A stretch of 64,000 bases of DNA from Paraburkholderia sp. BCC1884 (lineage in GTDB: Bacteria; Pseudomonadota; Gammaproteobacteria; Burkholderiales; Burkholderiaceae): positions 434,001-498,000 of the forward strand of contig NZ_CAAJGL010000090.1 of the NCBI RefSeq assembly GCF_900996225.1, given 5' to 3'. The notes beneath the pieces were generated by a model. The model was not told the origin of the DNA. It searched no databases and saw only the letters and a list, made by a program, of their open reading frames with translations. Below, in pieces: positions 36,051-45,178 of the stretch. The translations under genes were made by a program, and so were the position numbers. The first letter of the stretch is position 1. Every line of letters starts with the position of its first letter.

Positions 36051-37241
36051 GTGGCAAACGACTATCTCTTCACTTCCGAATCCGTCTCCGAAGGCCATCC
36101 CGACAAAGTCGCGGATCAGATTTCGGACGCTATCCTCGACGCCATCCTCGAGCAGGACAAGTACTCGCGAGTCGCAGCTGAAACGCTGTGCAACACGGGT
36201 CTGGTCGTGCTGGCCGGTGAAATCACCACCACCGCGAACGTCGATTACATTCAGGTCGCGCGCAATACGATCAAGCGCATCGGCTACGACAACACCGACT
36301 ACGGCATCGACTACCGCGGCTGCGCGGTGCTCGTCGCGTACGACAAGCAATCGCCGGACATCGCTCAAGGCGTGGACCGCGCGCACGACAACAACCTCGA
36401 CCAAGGCGCTGGCGACCAGGGCCTGATGTTCGGTTACGCGTGCCAGGAAACGCCGGAACTGATGCCGCTGCCGATTCACCTGTCGCACCGTCTGGTCGAG
36501 CGTCAGGCCAATCTGCGCCGCGATGGCCGTCTGCCCTGGCTGCGTCCGGATGCAAAGTCGCAAGTCACCGTGCGTTACGTCGACGGCAAGCCGCACGCGA
36601 TCGACACGGTCGTGCTGTCCACGCAGCATTCGCCGGACATCGATCTCGAGACGCTGCGCGAAGCGGTGATCGAAGAAGTCATCAAGCCGACCCTGCCGGC
36701 CGACCTGATCAAGGGCGATATCAAGTTCCTGGTGAACCCGACCGGCCGTTTCGTGATCGGTGGCCCGCAAGGCGATTGCGGTTTGACCGGCCGCAAGATC
36801 ATCGTCGATACGTACGGCGGCGCGGCACCGCACGGCGGCGGCGCGTTCTCGGGCAAGGATCCGTCGAAGGTGGACCGTTCGGCGGCTTATGCCGGCCGTT
36901 ACGTCGCCAAGAACATCGTCGCGGCAGGTTTGGCCGAGCGCTGCCTGATCCAGGTGTCGTACGCAATCGGCGTGGCACAGCCGACGTCGGTCATGGTCAA
37001 CACGTTCGGCACGGGCCGCGTGTCGGATGCGACCATCACGCGTCTGGTGCAGGAGCATTTCGACCTGCGTCCGAAGGGCATCATCCAGATGCTCGACCTG
37101 CTGCGTCCGATCTACGAGAAGAGCGCTGCATACGGTCACTTCGGCCGCGAAGAGCCGGAATTCACGTGGGAAGCCACGGACAAGGCTCTGGCACTCGCCG
37201 AAGCCGCCGGCACGGAACCGGTTGCTGCGTTGGCAGAATAA
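36051..37241 (+). CDS. metK: S-adenosylmethionine synthetase MetK
   Basis: 396-residue enzyme that makes SAM from methionine and ATP. SESVSEGHPDKVADQISD (ATP loop), GAGDQGLMFGYA and GGGAFSGKDPSKVDRSAAY are universal MetK motifs. The start is GTG 36051, with AAAGGAG (36036-36042) correctly placed and no ATG alternative. Preceded by a structured leader and followed by a strong terminator, so it is a single-gene unit. Confidence 0.98.
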   Translation: MANDYLFTSESVSEGHPDKVADQISDAILDAILEQDKYSRVAAETLCNTGLVVLAGEITTTANVDYIQVARNTIKRIGYDNTDYGIDYRGCAVLVAYDKQSPDIAQGVDRAHDNNLDQGAGDQGLMFGYACQETPELMPLPIHLSHRLVERQANLRRDGRLPWLRPDAKSQVTVRYVDGKPHAIDTVVLSTQHSPDIDLETLREAVIEEVIKPTLPADLIKGDIKFLVNPTGRFVIGGPQGDCGLTGRKIIVDTYGGAAPHGGGAFSGKDPSKVDRSAAYAGRYVAKNIVAAGLAERCLIQVSYAIGVAQPTSVMVNTFGTGRVSDATITRLVQEHFDLRPKGIIQMLDLLRPIYEKSAAYGHFGREEPEFTWEATDKALALAEAAGTEPVAALAE

Positions 37242-37270
37242 GCCCGCGTAGTCCGCTAAAGCTTTAGCAA

Positions 37271-37307
37271 AAAACCCCGCCGGCGCAAGCCGGGCGGGGT
37301 TTTTTTA
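37271..37307 (+). terminator. intrinsic terminator of metK
   Basis: AAAACCCCGCC/GGCGGGGTTTT stem extended by GGC/GCC with a GCAA tetraloop and one bulged G, then a T-run. Just upstream is the perfect 14-bp palindrome GCTAAAGCTTTAGC (37255-37268). Confidence 0.9.
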
Positions 37308-37329
37308 TGGGCCTGGCGTTAGACGTCGC

Positions 37330-37821
37330 TTAACGGCCGGCGAACGCGAACGCAAAAGCGAACCAGCCAGTGCTGCCGTTCGTCGACATGCGACGCGGAC
37401 GGCGGCTCGTATTCTGCGGCGCGGCGACCGGTGCGCGCTGAGCGGCGTTCAAACGCAGCGGCGTCGGCTTACGCAATAGTGTGCGCAACGAGAAGCGGCG
37501 CGAACCATGCAGACGCAAAGCGGAGAAAAACGTATGGAACCAGGTGCGAATGCCGTCGACGGCTTTGGCATCGCGCCATTGTTCGCCCATGGCGCGCGTG
37601 CGCGTGGCGTGGTGACGCAGGGCGCGCACGACATGGCGGCGCGCGGGACGCGCCGCTTTCAGCGCGGCGCGGGTAAGACGGGTGCTCAGAAGAGTATGCA
37701 TGGCTTCACAAGTAGGCAGCGTGTCGCGCGAGGGAATGTGCGCCAATAGCAGCACCAAGTGTGCCAATGGCGAGGTCGCAAAGGACGGCGCGGGAGCCTG
37801 TAATTCGTCTGGAAAAAGCAT
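37330..37821 (-). CDS. hypothetical arginine-rich protein (uncertain)
   Basis: An open frame of 163 codons from ATG 37821, or 123 from ATG 37701 (MHTLLSTRLTRAALKAARPARR). Very rich in Arg and Ala, with a Phe/Ala-rich end (TGWFAFAFAFAGR). No recognised domain and no clear ribosome site for either start. It might be a species-restricted gene or chance GC-rich coding. Confidence 0.3.
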   Translation of the reverse strand: MLFPDELQAPAPSFATSPLAHLVLLLAHIPSRDTLPTCEAMHTLLSTRLTRAALKAARPARRHVVRALRHHATRTRAMGEQWRDAKAVDGIRTWFHTFFSALRLHGSRRFSLRTLLRKPTPLRLNAAQRAPVAAPQNTSRRPRRMSTNGSTGWFAFAFAFAGR

Positions 37822-38162
37822 GAACACCGGCGGGGACGGCCTTGGCGGCCTGCGCGCGGCGCAAAAATGCGGGAGGTGCGATCAACATGCGAGCAGGCTA
37901 CACGTGATTCGTGACGTCAGAAAGTCGGTTTTTACCCTGCGAATACGGGTTTACGGGGTCGATAAGTGGTGCAAGCTATCCGGCCCGCACGCAGGACGCG
38001 CGATTATCGTGCGTCCCTGCCCATTGATCGTGCCGCACAATTCAGTATTGCGCATGAAGCCGTGCTCCATGCGACGACTCGGCCGTAGCGGTGAAACTGC
38101 GCGCAGCGCGATCGCGCCCGTTTTACAATCGGACACCAGCTAGTCGAAAGTCACGGAACACC
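37822..38162. other. intergenic region before the PhyH gene
   Basis: 341 bases; no supported gene, strong hairpin or repeat was seen. Confidence 0.5.
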
Positions 38163-38924
38163 ATGTCACTTCATTCGAAGAAAGAGCAGATTCACACGTT
38201 GCGAGAGCAGGGCTTTGTCGTGGTGCCCGGATTGGTGTCGCCCGAGCGTTGCGTCGAACTGAAACAGATTGCGCAGCGCCAACTGGAAGAAGCGGCCACG
38301 CCGATCGAATTCGAAGCGGATCTGAAGTATCCAGGCGCGCCGAGTTCCAGGCATGCGCCCGGCGGTCAGACGGTGAGGCGTTTGCTGGACGCGTATGGGC
38401 GTCATCCGGCGTTCGCACAGTGGGCAACCGCGCCTGAGATTCGCGGCTGGATGGAGTTGTACTTCGGTGAAGAGCCGCGCCTATCGCGCGCGCACCACAA
38501 CTGCATGATGACCAAACATCCGGCCTACGGCAGCTTGACCGGCTGGCATCGCGACGTGCGTTACTGGTCCTTTGAACGCGACGATCTGGTGTCGGTGTGG
38601 CTCGCGCTCGGCCCGGAAACGGTCGACAACGGCGCGCTCTGGCTGGTGCCGAAGTCGCACAGCGCCCCTTTTACGTCCGATCGATTCGACGAATCGAAAT
38701 TTTTTCGCTCGGATCTCGAGGAGAATCAGGCGTGGATTCGCACTGCGGTGTCGCCCGAACTCAAGGCTGGCGACGTGGTGTTCTTCCATTGCAATACGCT
38801 GCATTCGGCCGGCAAGAACCTTAGCGATCAGGTGAAGTTTTCGCTGGTCTACACCTACCACGGCGCGAGCAACGTGCCATTACCCGGCACCCGCTCGGCC
38901 GCCAAGCCCGAGGTGGCGTTTTAA
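38163..38924 (+). CDS. phytanoyl-CoA dioxygenase (PhyH) family protein
   Basis: 253-residue Fe(II)/2-oxoglutarate dioxygenase-like protein. Iron ligands HxD in GWHRDVRYW and the distal His in FFHCNTLHSAGKN; NGALWLVPKSH is typical of PhyH. Substrate unknown; family members hydroxylate diverse small molecules. ATG 38163 follows a weak ribosome site (GGAACACC). Convergent with the DUF3185 gene 16 bases on. Confidence 0.82.
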   Translation: MSLHSKKEQIHTLREQGFVVVPGLVSPERCVELKQIAQRQLEEAATPIEFEADLKYPGAPSSRHAPGGQTVRRLLDAYGRHPAFAQWATAPEIRGWMELYFGEEPRLSRAHHNCMMTKHPAYGSLTGWHRDVRYWSFERDDLVSVWLALGPETVDNGALWLVPKSHSAPFTSDRFDESKFFRSDLEENQAWIRTAVSPELKAGDVVFFHCNTLHSAGKNLSDQVKFSLVYTYHGASNVPLPGTRSAAKPEVAF

Positions 38925-38940
38925 CGTCCGACGCTTCGCT

Positions 38941-39147
38941 TCACCGTTTGCGTCCCGACAGCGCGATGCCGGTCAGCCCGGCAATCGTCGCGATGACGCC
39001 ACCCACGATCAGCATGATCGCCTTGTTGGTCGGCGAACCGGTGAAGACGCGCGACACGTCGCTGCTCACCGAGTTGAATGCCTGACCACCGAAGTACAAC
39101 AGCATGACGCCGCCCACGATCAGCGCGATTGAAATCGCCTTCGCCAT
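38941..39147 (-). CDS. DUF3185 small membrane protein
   Basis: 68 residues with two transmembrane helices (ISIALIVGGVMLLYFGG and KAIMLIVGGVIATIAGLTGIAL), as in DUF3185 proteins of unknown function. Basic C-terminus GRKR suggests the tail is cytoplasmic. GAGGGATAG precedes the ATG. Confidence 0.8.
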   Translation of the reverse strand: MAKAISIALIVGGVMLLYFGGQAFNSVSSDVSRVFTGSPTNKAIMLIVGGVIATIAGLTGIALSGRKR

Positions 39148-39364
39148 CTATCCCTCCACGAGTTTGAGTCGGGCAGAGTGTAGGGGAGCCGTTGGCGATC
39201 GTCCATCCCGCATACTGGGCGTCTGCATGCATCGCGTCGATTGGCTAACATAGCGGACTGGCTGCCGACTTACACCGATAAACATACGGCCGCCCGCCTC
39301 TTGCAACTGTGATTGCGCAACGCCCGTCATGCGTCGGGCGACCTCACCATCAAGGACACTAGCA

Positions 39365-40408
39365 ATGGCTTACGAAGCAGCTTCAGAACGCTATTCGGAC
39401 ATGCAATACCGCGTCTGCGGCAAGTCGGGTCTCAAACTGCCGGCGCTCTCGCTCGGTCTGTGGCACAACTTCGGCGACACCACGCCGATCTCCACGCAGC
39501 GCGACATTCTGCGCACGGCCTTCGACCTGGGCATCACGCACTTCGACCTCGCCAACAACTACGGGCCGCCGTACGGCAGTGCCGAAACCAACTTCGGCCG
39601 CCTCTTCAAAGACGACTTCAAACCGTATCGCGACGAACTGCTGATTTCGTCGAAAGCCGGTTGGGACATGTGGCCGGGTCCGTACGGTCAGGGCGGCGGC
39701 TCGCGCAAGTACGTACTCGCGAGTCTCGATCAGAGCCTGCAACGCATGGGTCTGGACTACGTCGATATTTTCTATTCGCATCGTTTCGACGCCGACACGC
39801 CGCTCGAAGAAACCGCGGGTGCGCTGGCGACGGCCGTGCAACAAGGCAAGGCGCTGTACATCGGCATCTCGTCCTACTCGGCTGCGAAGACGCTCGAAAT
39901 GGCAAAGCTGCTGGCCGAATACAAGGTGCCGCTGCTGATCCATCAACCGGCGTACAACATGCTCAACCGCTGGATCGAGCACGAATTGCTGGACACGCTG
40001 GAGCAGGTCGGCACGGGCAGCATTGCATTCACGCCGCTCGCGCAGGGCCTGCTCACCGGTAAGTATCTGAACGGCGTGCCGGCCGACGCACGCGTCAACA
40101 AGCCGGGCGGCGGGTCGCTCAAGCAGGAGCATTTGAGCGCGCAAAACATCGAGCACGTGCGCAAGCTGAACGACATTGCGCAACGTCGCGGACAGAGTCT
40201 TGCGCAGATGGCGCTGGCTTGGGCGCTGCGCGATCCGCGCGTGACCTCCGTGCTGATCGGTGCGAGCCGTGCAGACCAGGTGCGCGAAAATGTCGGCGCG
40301 TTGAAGAACCTCGCGTTCTCGAAGGACGAACTCGCGGAGATCGATCGTTACGCGACCGAAGGTGGCATCAACTTGTGGGAAAAACCGTCGACCGATCAGG
40401 CGATCTGA
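39365..40408 (+). CDS. aldo/keto reductase, YghZ/Gpr type
   Basis: 347-residue NADPH-dependent reductase. TIM-barrel AKR with catalytic Asp and Tyr in FDLANNYGPPYG, Lys in SSKAGW and His in FYSHRFD, plus the Gpr/YghZ-like MWPGPYGQGGGSRKY. E. coli YghZ reduces L-glyceraldehyde 3-phosphate and methylglyoxal; the same role here is inference. AAGGACACTAGCA precedes ATG 39365. Single-gene unit with its own terminator. Confidence 0.87.
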   Translation: MAYEAASERYSDMQYRVCGKSGLKLPALSLGLWHNFGDTTPISTQRDILRTAFDLGITHFDLANNYGPPYGSAETNFGRLFKDDFKPYRDELLISSKAGWDMWPGPYGQGGGSRKYVLASLDQSLQRMGLDYVDIFYSHRFDADTPLEETAGALATAVQQGKALYIGISSYSAAKTLEMAKLLAEYKVPLLIHQPAYNMLNRWIEHELLDTLEQVGTGSIAFTPLAQGLLTGKYLNGVPADARVNKPGGGSLKQEHLSAQNIEHVRKLNDIAQRRGQSLAQMALAWALRDPRVTSVLIGASRADQVRENVGALKNLAFSKDELAEIDRYATEGGINLWEKPSTDQAI

Positions 40409-40437
40409 TCGACGCGACCTCAGCCCCGTGAAAACAG

Positions 40438-40467
40438 GAAGCCGCCCATGAGGCGGCTTCTTTTTTT
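40438..40467 (+). terminator. intrinsic terminator of the aldo/keto reductase gene
   Basis: Perfect 9-bp stem GAAGCCGCC/GGCGGCTTC, 5-base loop, followed by seven T. Convergent with the next small gene. Confidence 0.9.
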
Positions 40468-40468
40468 G

Positions 40469-40654
40469 CTAGACGAGCGCCGGCAAACCTTCGACCAATA
40501 CGACGGCGAACAGCACGCCGATCAATGCGCCTAGCACCCGCAGCGCGTTATGCCGCAATTCCGTCTTGCAGGGAAGCGCACCGACGAATAGCGCGCCAGC
40601 CAGCGCCATCGGGATCACCAGGATGAAATCGCTGATCGTGAAGTAGGTCGTCAT
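40469..40654 (-). CDS. small two-helix membrane protein, unknown
   Basis: 61 residues: FILVIPMALAGALFVGAL and LRVLGALIGVLFAVVLV are two likely transmembrane helices joined by a short Cys-containing loop. ATG 40654 is preceded by GGAGACAAAG. No known family recognised. Confidence 0.6.
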   Translation of the reverse strand: MTTYFTISDFILVIPMALAGALFVGALPCKTELRHNALRVLGALIGVLFAVVLVEGLPALV

Positions 40655-40919
40655 CTTTGTCTCCGTGTGTATTTCAGGCGCGGGCGGCGGCTCGATTTAT
40701 GGAGTCATGCACCGCTAGCGCTCGATTTGAGTATAGGAGACGGTTAGATCGGCGTGGCGGCGGTTTGCGGCGCCGCAGCGGCTATTCGCAAGCCGCTGAA
40801 GCCGGTGTGAAAAGGGCCGCCGCGATTGTCGCGTTGCAACAATTGGGACAAAAAGAGTGAAGCGTTCGCTTACGTCCGCCTTACTTTTTTCGCCTGTTCG
40901 ATGCGCGATGACTCGTGGC

Positions 40920-42209
40920 TCACATCGCGGTCTGTTCACGCGCACGTAATCGCATGGCAGCCAGCAAGCCGGTTGCCAGCAACGCGGCCACCAACACCGC
41001 GACGCCGCTCCACCCGTAGCCAGCCCAGACGTGACCGCCGTACGAACCCACCACGCTCGAGCCGATGTAGTACGCCAACAGATAGAGCGCGGCGGCCTGG
41101 CCTTTCGCTTCCCCGGCGAGGCGTCCGACCCAGCCGCTCGCGACCGAGTGCCCGGCGAAGAAGCCGAACGTCACACACGCGATACCGGCCGCGATCGCGG
41201 TCAGTGGATGCAGCAGCGTGAGCGCGAGGCCGAACGCCATCAGCAGCAGGCTGGCGATCAGAACACGCGCGCGGCCGAAGCTATCGGCCATGCGTCCCGA
41301 CCACGGCGAGGCGACCACGCCCGTCAGATACACGACGAAGATCGCGCCGATCTCCGTCTGACTCAATTGATAGGGCGGCGCGAGCAGGCGATAACCGAGG
41401 TAGTTGTATAACGTGACGAAGCTGCCCATCAGCACGAAGCCGAGCAGGAACAGCAAAGGCAGTCCGGGTCGCGTGAATTGCTTGAGCAGCGCGCTGCGAT
41501 GATGCCTGAAGCCAAGCCCGCGTCGCGGCACGAAATGGCGAGACGGCGGCAGCAAGGCGCGAAACGCGAGCATCGACAGAATCCCGAGCACGCCGATCGT
41601 GCCGATCGCCATGCGCCACGAAAACAGATCCGCGACGACGCCCGTGATCACGCGCCCCGCCATCCCGCCGATCGCCGTCCCGCCGACATACAGGCCCATC
41701 GCGAGACCCAGGCCTTCGGGGTGCACTTCCTCTGCGAGATACGCCATCGCGACGGCGGGGACGCCGCCTAGCGCGAGACCTTCGAGCGTTCGCAGCACGA
41801 GCAGTTCGTGCCAATTCGGGCTGATCGACACACCGATGGTCAGCAAGGCCGACAAGGTGAGCGACAAGGTCATCAGCTTGTGACGGCTCCAGCCTTCCGA
41901 GACAAATCCCGCGATGAAAACCGCCAGCGCGAGCGCGGCCGTGGTCAGCGAAAGCGACAGGCTGCTTTGCGCAGGCGTCACGTCGAACGCGGCGGAGAAG
42001 GACGGCAACAGGGGCTGCACGCAGTACAGCAGCGAGAAGGTGGCGTAACCCGCGAACAGCAGCGCGATGCTGGCGCGCCAGTAAGCACGCGAGCCGCGTT
42101 CGAGGTAGGGAATATCGGGGACGTCAGACACGGGGGATGCGGCGAAAGAGGCAGAGGAAGAAGGAACAGCTGAAGCAGCGGTCCGGCTGGATTCCGGCGG
42201 CGCGGTCAC
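40920..42209 (-). CDS. MFS transporter, YnfM-like
   Basis: 429 residues with about 12 membrane helices. YATFSLLYCVQPLLPSFSAAF, LEGLALGGVPAVAMAYL and GGTAIGGMAGRV resemble the YnfM/arabinose-efflux-like drug:H+ transporters. The start is GTG 42209 because AGGAGATTTTC sits right before it; an ATG-like reading to 42305 would overlap the efflux operon's last stop. The ~50-residue N-terminal stretch is Ser/Ala-rich. Lies 95 bases after the RND operon on the same strand and may be read with it. Confidence 0.84.
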   Translation of the reverse strand: MTAPPESSRTAASAVPSSSASFAASPVSDVPDIPYLERGSRAYWRASIALLFAGYATFSLLYCVQPLLPSFSAAFDVTPAQSSLSLSLTTAALALAVFIAGFVSEGWSRHKLMTLSLTLSALLTIGVSISPNWHELLVLRTLEGLALGGVPAVAMAYLAEEVHPEGLGLAMGLYVGGTAIGGMAGRVITGVVADLFSWRMAIGTIGVLGILSMLAFRALLPPSRHFVPRRGLGFRHHRSALLKQFTRPGLPLLFLLGFVLMGSFVTLYNYLGYRLLAPPYQLSQTEIGAIFVVYLTGVVASPWSGRMADSFGRARVLIASLLLMAFGLALTLLHPLTAIAAGIACVTFGFFAGHSVASGWVGRLAGEAKGQAAALYLLAYYIGSSVVGSYGGHVWAGYGWSGVAVLVAALLATGLLAAMRLRAREQTAM

Positions 42210-42304
42210 GAAAATCTCCTTGAGAAGCGCGAGGTGGCTCAAACGAGTTAAGGATACGCTGAAAAAACGCCGCCAGGTCGGCATGTGTCGTCCTGCAGGA
42301 CACA

Positions 42305-43825
42305 CTACCCATGCGCGGCGGCCTCGCTGGCAGACGTATCCGGATGCACGATCTGCTCATCGCTGGGCAGCGTCGATGCATCCCAGCCGCCGCCCACCGC
42401 CTTGATCAGCGCGACGCTCGCCGCCATCCGCCGACGCGCGATCGAAACAGCGTTGCGCTCGTTGGTGAGCGCCGTGGTTTGCGCGACGACGACGTCCAGA
42501 TAAGTGATCGCGCCGTTTTTGTAGCGATTCGACACGACCGCGAGCGAGCGCCGAGCGGCGGACACGGCGTCGTCCTGTGCGACGGCTTCCTGTTCCAGCA
42601 CGCGCAACGCGGCGAGGTTGTCTTCGACTTCGCCGAACGCGTTGAGCACCGTCTGCCGGTATTGCGCGACGCTTTCGTCGTAGTGCGCGCGGGCCTGCTC
42701 TTTCACGGAGGCGCGTCCGCCGAAGTCGAGCAGCGTGCCCGCCAGCGTCGGCCCGAGCGACCAGAGCCGGCTCGGCGCCAGCAGCCATTGGCTATAGTTG
42801 GTCGCTTCGAGGCCACCGGTTACCGACAGGATCAGGTTCGGGAAGAAGGCCGCCGTTGCCACGCCGATTTGCGCGTTCATATCGGCGACGTGCCGCTCGG
42901 CTGCGGCGATGTCGGGGCGTCGTTCGAGCAGCGCCGACGGCACGCCGGCCGATGCCACCACCGGCACGGCAGTAAGCGGGGCGACCGGCAGCGAAAACGT
43001 GGAGGGCGTCTGGCCGATCAGGATCGCGATCGCGTGTTCGAGCTGCGCGCGTTGAACGCCGAGATCGAGCGCTTGCGTCTGAGTGGTTTTCAGTTGCGTC
43101 TGCGCCTGGGCAACGTCGGCGTCGGTGGCGATGCCGCCCGTGTAGCGATGCTGCGTGAGGTCGAGCGCTTCCTTGTAGGCCTGGATCGTGTCGTCGAGAA
43201 GCTGACGCTCCTGATCGATGCCGCGCAGTTCGAAGTAGTCGGTGGCGAGTTCGGCCTGCATCGACAGCAGCGCGGCTTGTACGTCGGCGGCGCTCGCCTG
43301 GGCCTCGGCTTTCGCACCTTCGACACTACGCGATACGCGGCCCCATAAGTCGGGTTCCCAGGAGGCGTCGGCTTGCACCAGATAGTCGTTCAGCGTGAGG
43401 CCGGCGGTCGATTTGTGCAGCACGTTTTCCGAGCTTCGTGCGCGTGAATAGCCGCCGTTCGCGCTCACCAGTGGGAAGTAGCTCGAGCGATATTGTGCGA
43501 CGGTCGCGCGTGCCGCGCGAAAGCGGGCTTCGGCGGCGTGGACGTTCTGATTGGATTGCGCCACCTGCTGTTCGAGCGCGTCGAGCGACGGGTCGGCGTA
43601 GACGCTCCACCACGCGCCACGCGCGAGCGAGTCGGCGGGCTGTGCGGGAATCCAGCTGGTGCCCTGAAGTTCCTTGTAGGTCGCCGCCGTGGAGGTAGGC
43701 GGCTTGACGTAGTCGGGGCCGACGGTGCAAGCGGTGAGCGTGCAAGCCGTGGCGAGCACGAATGTCGAGGCGCGCGACGAGATGCGCACCAGCACCGTCG
43801 CGCGACGTGACGTCGGCGCCGTCAT
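42305..43825 (-). CDS. RND efflux outer-membrane factor lipoprotein (NodT/OprM family)
   Basis: 506 residues. Signal peptide with lipobox LTAC (ACTLTACTVGPDY), then two outer-membrane efflux repeats typical of TolC-like channels (WWSVYADPSLDALEQQVAQSN, RYTGGIATDADVAQAQTQL, ERRPDIAAAERHVADMNAQIG). Forms the outer channel for the adaptor and permease encoded upstream. Start overlaps the adaptor stop (ATGA). Confidence 0.93.
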   Translation of the reverse strand: MTAPTSRRATVLVRISSRASTFVLATACTLTACTVGPDYVKPPTSTAATYKELQGTSWIPAQPADSLARGAWWSVYADPSLDALEQQVAQSNQNVHAAEARFRAARATVAQYRSSYFPLVSANGGYSRARSSENVLHKSTAGLTLNDYLVQADASWEPDLWGRVSRSVEGAKAEAQASAADVQAALLSMQAELATDYFELRGIDQERQLLDDTIQAYKEALDLTQHRYTGGIATDADVAQAQTQLKTTQTQALDLGVQRAQLEHAIAILIGQTPSTFSLPVAPLTAVPVVASAGVPSALLERRPDIAAAERHVADMNAQIGVATAAFFPNLILSVTGGLEATNYSQWLLAPSRLWSLGPTLAGTLLDFGGRASVKEQARAHYDESVAQYRQTVLNAFGEVEDNLAALRVLEQEAVAQDDAVSAARRSLAVVSNRYKNGAITYLDVVVAQTTALTNERNAVSIARRRMAASVALIKAVGGGWDASTLPSDEQIVHPDTSASEAAAHG

Positions 43826-45096
43826 GGCGAACTCCCGGCGGCGGTGCTGGCGCCACCCGCCGCAGCACTGGAAGCAGCCGTTGCACCAGAGGCACCCGCG
43901 GCACTCGCGTCACCCTGCGCCTTGCGCGGCACGATCCGCACCGGCGCGCCATCGACGATCGAATCCTGCGGGTTCAGAATCACCTGCTCATCGCCCTGCA
44001 ATCCAGACGCGACCGCTACGCGCGTGCCGAAGTCCGTGCCCAGCGAAACCGGCAGCAGCTTCACCTTACGCTGCGCATCGACGGTCGCGACTTTCACGCC
44101 GTCCGGGCGAAACAGAAACGCGTTGCCCGGCAGCGTGAACGGCGCCGCGCCCGTGCCCAACGCGAAATGCACTTGCGCATAAGCGCCCGGCAGCAAATCG
44201 CCGTTGCGATTGTCGACATCGACTTCGACCAGCATGGTCCGCTGTTGTTGATCGACGGCGCCTGCCGTGCGCGCCACGGTCCCCGGATAATGTCTGGACG
44301 GCATTTCGGTCAGCGTCAAAAACGCGGTCTGCTGCGCCCGCACCTGCAGTGCATAGGCCTGCGGCACGTTCACGTAGACCCGCAGCCGATCCGCCTGCGC
44401 GACGTGAAACAGCTCCTTCGCCGGTCCGCCCGAACTGCCCGCGTCGATCAGCGCGCCGACATCGACGTTGCGCGCGGTCACGATGCCGTCGAACGGCGCG
44501 TAGACCTTCTGGAACGATTGCGTTTTCTCGAGGCGCGCCACGTTGAAGCGCGCGGCATCGAGCGTGCCTTTCTTCGCGAGCATGTCGCCGACCTTCTCGT
44601 CGGTTTCCTGCGTCGAGACCGATTTGCTCTTCAGCATCTCCGTCCAGCGGTCGGCGGTGCTTTTCGCGAGCGCGTAGTTGGCGTCGGCATTGGCGAGATC
44701 GGCGCGGGCGGCGCGTAGTTGATCGTCCACTTCGGGCGTGTCGATTTCCGCGAGCAATTGCCCGCTTTTCACGTGTGCGCCGATGTCCGCGTACCACTTC
44801 TTCAGATAACCGTTGGTGCGTGCGTAGATCGGCGTGTCGAGAAAGGCCTGCACGTTGCCGGGCAGCACGAGATCGAGCCCGGCTGTCGACTTCTGCGGCC
44901 GCACGACTTCCACGCTCGTCTGGCTCGCATGTTCGGCATCGCGTTCGAGCGCCGCGTGCGCGTCATGTCGCGACCAGATGCCTTGCGCCGCGAGTGCAAT
45001 GACGACGACCGCCACCGCGAGGCCGATCAGGCGTGCACGCCTCGTGCTGGCTGGATCGCGTGCCGCGCCGGAACCGTCTGGACGTTGTCCTTCCAT
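43822..45096 (-). CDS. RND efflux periplasmic adaptor (HlyD/MFP family)
   Basis: 424 residues. N-terminal membrane anchor (about 22-40), lipoyl half-motifs GYLKKWYADIGAHVKSGQLL and VYAPFDGIVTARNVDVGALI, an alpha-hairpin between them and a beta-barrel; Ala/Ser-rich end. ATG 45096 (MEGQRPDG) has GGGGAAG upstream; a longer frame toward 45228 is unsupported. Bridges permease and outer-membrane channel. Confidence 0.93.
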   Translation of the reverse strand: MEGQRPDGSGAARDPASTRRARLIGLAVAVVVIALAAQGIWSRHDAHAALERDAEHASQTSVEVVRPQKSTAGLDLVLPGNVQAFLDTPIYARTNGYLKKWYADIGAHVKSGQLLAEIDTPEVDDQLRAARADLANADANYALAKSTADRWTEMLKSKSVSTQETDEKVGDMLAKKGTLDAARFNVARLEKTQSFQKVYAPFDGIVTARNVDVGALIDAGSSGGPAKELFHVAQADRLRVYVNVPQAYALQVRAQQTAFLTLTEMPSRHYPGTVARTAGAVDQQQRTMLVEVDVDNRNGDLLPGAYAQVHFALGTGAAPFTLPGNAFLFRPDGVKVATVDAQRKVKLLPVSLGTDFGTRVAVASGLQGDEQVILNPQDSIVDGAPVRIVPRKAQGDASAAGASGATAASSAAAGGASTAAGSSP

Positions 45097-45178
45097 CAAA
45101 CTTCCCCTGTGAAGAAGCATGGGCAGTCGATGCTGCCTCTTGTGTTGCTCACCGTTGCCGGCGCGCCCGGAATGGTCA

